Shown here: piece after piece, positions 32,877-34,100 of the stretch
How positions within the stretch are numbered: position 1 is the stretch's first letter
How the letters are laid out: each line of letters begins with the position of its first letter
Translations under genes and position numbers: made by a program
Notes under the pieces: generated by a model
What the model saw: only the letters and a program-made list of their open reading frames with translations
Told to the model about the DNA's origin: nothing
The model's database searches: none
Origin: Pilibacter termitis
GTDB taxonomy: Bacteria > Bacillota > Bacilli > Lactobacillales > Streptococcaceae
Direction: 5' to 3'
NCBI RefSeq assembly: GCF_900167335.1
Contig: NZ_FUXI01000029.1
Coordinates: 1 to 34,100 of the forward strand
Length of the DNA stretch: 34,100 nt

Positions 32877-33101
32877 GGGCAGCTCTAAAAACTCACGATT
32901 ATTCAAAATTGCTAGTTTTCCGATTTTCTTTTCACAATGTCGCTAGAAACTTACGTTTCTAGTAAATGAACGACAGTGTTCGCTGTTGCAGACTTCAAAC
33001 CACTCCTCTCCGCTTTTCTTGACAACACATAGCTTTGTCGATTTCCTAGAAAACAAAAAGACTAGCTAATTTAGTCTTAAGCGGAGTTTTTAGAGAAGCC
33101 C
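32877..33101. repeat. R2 repeat split by a truncated R1 fragment
   Basis: The outer ends are GGGCAGCTCTAAAAACTC and GAGTTTTTAGAGAAGCCC, with interior arms CTAGTTTTCCGATT and AAAGACTAGCTAATTTAG as in the complete copy at 9928. The middle (about 32930-33020) is the 3' three-quarters of an R1 unit with apex CTAGAAACTTACGTTTCTAG and end CTCCTCTCCGCTTTTCTT. The 5' part of R1, including CTAGACAAA, is missing. This shows R1 moved after R2. Confidence 0.8.
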
Positions 33102-33135
33102 TATAATTCTGTAACAAAACAAAAACCATATGAAC

Positions 33136-33354
33136 TCAAGAACTAATGGTTGTCCCAACTGGATTTTTTACAATCTGAAGGTCAGGTAGGGCATTGCCCT
33201 TGGCGTCTGTTGAGGTTCCTGTCTGGTAAATGACTCCTTTCGGCAGTGTCGTGTTCAATGCACTGTCATAGGAAGTCGTATTGTTCGGAACCGTTGGAAT
33301 GCCTGATACTTTGATTTCAATGTCTTGGTCGATTAAATAAAGGGGGGCTTGCAC
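33136..33354 (-). pseudogene. C-terminal fragment of a cell-surface or fimbrial-like protein
   Basis: The frame ends at 33136 and stays open upstream past 33354, with beta-rich, Thr/Asn-rich sequence (VQAPLYLIDQDIEIKVSGIP, TVPNNTTSYDSALNTTLPKG, DLQIVKNPVG). The style is that of isopeptide or DUF11-type surface proteins, though there is no sortase signal. No ribosome binding site marks a start. Upstream it runs into the IS630-type remnant on the opposite strand, so the gene is broken. The assignment is by composition only. Confidence 0.45.
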
Positions 33355-33382
33355 ATCCGTTTTAGTAGAAATACTAAAATCT

Positions 33383-33550
33383 CGGATAAAAATACTCTCG
33401 CCTACATATACACCTGAGATGAATCCGATTGAACAAGCGTGGGCGAAAATAAGAGAGATTGGATTAAATAATCGGATTTTTAACTTCTTAGAGGAGGTGA
33501 CGGATCAACTTTGCGAGACGATAAAGAATTTAAAAAAACGAAATGATTAA
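33383..33550 (+). mobile_element. 3' remnant of an IS630-family transposase
   Basis: The frame contains PTYTPEMNPIEQAWAKIRE, the hallmark C-terminal block of IS630/Tc1 transposases (P-x-Y-S/T-P-E-x-N-P-I-E with the last catalytic acidic residue), then LNNRIFNFLEEVTDQLCETI and a stop at 33548-33550. The 5' two-thirds of the gene is absent. It marks an old insertion close to the tRNA array. Confidence 0.8.
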
Positions 33551-33678
33551 AAGTATTTGTTATCGGTAGGGGATAAGGTGAGTTTTTAGAATTACATCTT
33601 TCTCCAATTTTAAAAATTCGGTAAAAACCTAAATTAATACCAAAAACACAACTCCCAAAGTTCACGTTTCTTGAAAAT

Positions 33679-33712
33679 AAAAAAACTTCCAAAATTGGAA
33701 GAAAAAAACTCG
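33679..33712 (-). terminator. Terminator of the tRNA array
   Basis: On minus CTTCCAATTTTGGAAG is followed by seven T, directly after tRNA-Pro. Confidence 0.85.
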
Positions 33713-33713
33713 A

Positions 33714-33787
33714 TCGGGACGACAGGATTCGAACCTGCGACCCCTTGGTCCCAAACCAAGTGCTCTACCAAGCTGAGCTACGTCCCG
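33714..33787 (-). tRNA. tRNA-Pro (TGG)
   Basis: 74 nt; acceptor CGGGACG/CGTCCCG; anticodon loop TTTGGGA with TGG (complement at 33751-33753). It is the last gene of the array. Confidence 0.97.
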
Positions 33788-33795
33788 TTCGTCTA

Positions 33796-33869
33796 TGCAC
33801 CCTAGAGGAGTCGAACCTCTAACCGCCTGATTCGTAGTCAGGTACTCTATCCAGTTGAGCTAAGGGTGC
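33796..33869 (-). tRNA. tRNA-Arg (ACG)
   Basis: 74 nt; acceptor GCACCCT/AGGGTGC; loop CTACGAA with ACG (complement at 33833-33835). A34 is the target of TadA, encoded at 26454-26960. Confidence 0.97.
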
Positions 33870-33887
33870 GTTATTTACTTCTTAGAA

Positions 33888-33973
33888 TGCCGAGGACCGG
33901 AATCGAACCGGTACGGTGATCACTCACCGCAGGATTTTAAGTCCTGTGCGTCTGCCAGTTCCGCCACCCCGGC
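33888..33973 (-). tRNA. tRNA-Leu (TAA)
   Basis: 86 nt, class II with long variable arm; acceptor GCCGGGG with CCTCGGC (one G-U); loop CTTAAAA with TAA (complement at 33937-33939). Confidence 0.97.
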
Positions 33974-33984
33974 GAGAGTAGTCA

Positions 33985-34056
33985 AGCGAACGACGGGGTT
34001 CGAACCCGCGACCCCCACCTTGGCAAGGTGATGTTCTACCACTGAACTACGTTCGC
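33985..34056 (-). tRNA. tRNA-Gly (GCC)
   Basis: 72 nt; acceptor GCGAACG/CGTTCGC; loop TTGCCAA with GCC (complement at 34022-34024). Confidence 0.97.
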
Positions 34057-34062
34057 ATTCTA

Positions 34063-34100
34063 TGCCGGCTAAAGGACTTGAACCCTCGACCCTCTGATTA
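34063..34100 (-). tRNA. tRNA, 3' part only, probably tRNA-Thr
   Basis: The 3' half (T-arm GAGGGTTCAAGTCCTT and acceptor AGCCGGC plus A) is present and cut by the window edge before the anticodon. The sequence and the Thr-Gly-Leu-Arg-Pro order usual in Lactobacillales suggest tRNA-Thr (TGT). Confidence 0.75.

Overview
The window looks like a chromosomal segment of a low-GC Gram-positive bacterium of the order Lactobacillales, most likely Enterococcaceae-like; the genus cannot be fixed from sequence alone. Reasons: AT-rich DNA, strong AGGAGG-type ribosome binding sites, LPXTG surface-protein remnants, PepV, DUF2969, DUF1129, DUF951-YchF, an NrnA/SpxR-type pair, HtrA with a CiaR-like box, and a tRNA array in the order Thr-Gly-Leu-Arg-Pro that normally follows an rRNA operon in this order.

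Layout. 0-0.5 kb: a transposase tail and another gene remnant. 0.6-2.4 kb: two-gene ABC-2 exporter. 2.4-4.5 kb: GntR regulator translationally coupled to a PepV-like dipeptidase. 4.7-8.6 kb: glycosylasparaginase-like hydrolase, rlmH, a dense cluster of DnaA-box-like sites, a dicarboxylate/cystine-type symporter, and a leader with its own promoter and terminator (probable attenuator or riboswitch) upstream of the symporter. 8.6-12.4 kb: htrA, an aldo/keto reductase and a decayed UDP-glucose dehydrogenase. 13-16.4 kb: an NfeD-like/SPFH pair, psiE and a MucBP-LPXTG surface protein broken by one stop codon. 16.7-20 kb: SRP RNA, an orphan cydC-like ABC exporter with a DUF2969 gene, and a B3/B4-domain protein. 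20.1-21.6 kb: a probable small RNA, tRNA-Tyr and tRNA-Gln, and a DUF1307 lipoprotein. 21.6-31.3 kb: mainly minus-strand housekeeping genes (ychF-DUF951, azoR, orphan PTS IIB, tadA-yjdM, nrnA-spxR-like, two membrane proteins), with a DUF1129 gene on plus. 31.5-34.1 kb: a MATE transporter, broken mobile/surface-protein debris and the 3' part of a tRNA array.

The most striking content is a family of about 122-125 bp structured repeats, called R1 here. There are 13 near-complete copies and three fragments, about 5% of the window. The copies occur singly or as head-to-tail arrays of two to four. Their predicted stems vary between copies by paired, compensating changes, which argues that folding is under selection. 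In six of eight loci the same end (CTAGACAAA) points at a start codon and sits close to the Shine-Dalgarno site, so many copies should be transcribed as 5' leader RNA. A second, MITE-like palindromic repeat (R2; about 107 bp) occurs at 9928, 14292 and 32877; the last is interrupted by a piece of R1.

Several genes that sit next to dnaA/oriC in related genomes (rlmH, htrA, DUF951-ychF, DUF1129) occur here without dnaA, dnaN or parB, while a DnaA-box cluster remains beside rlmH. This suggests an ancestral origin-proximal region broken up by rearrangement.
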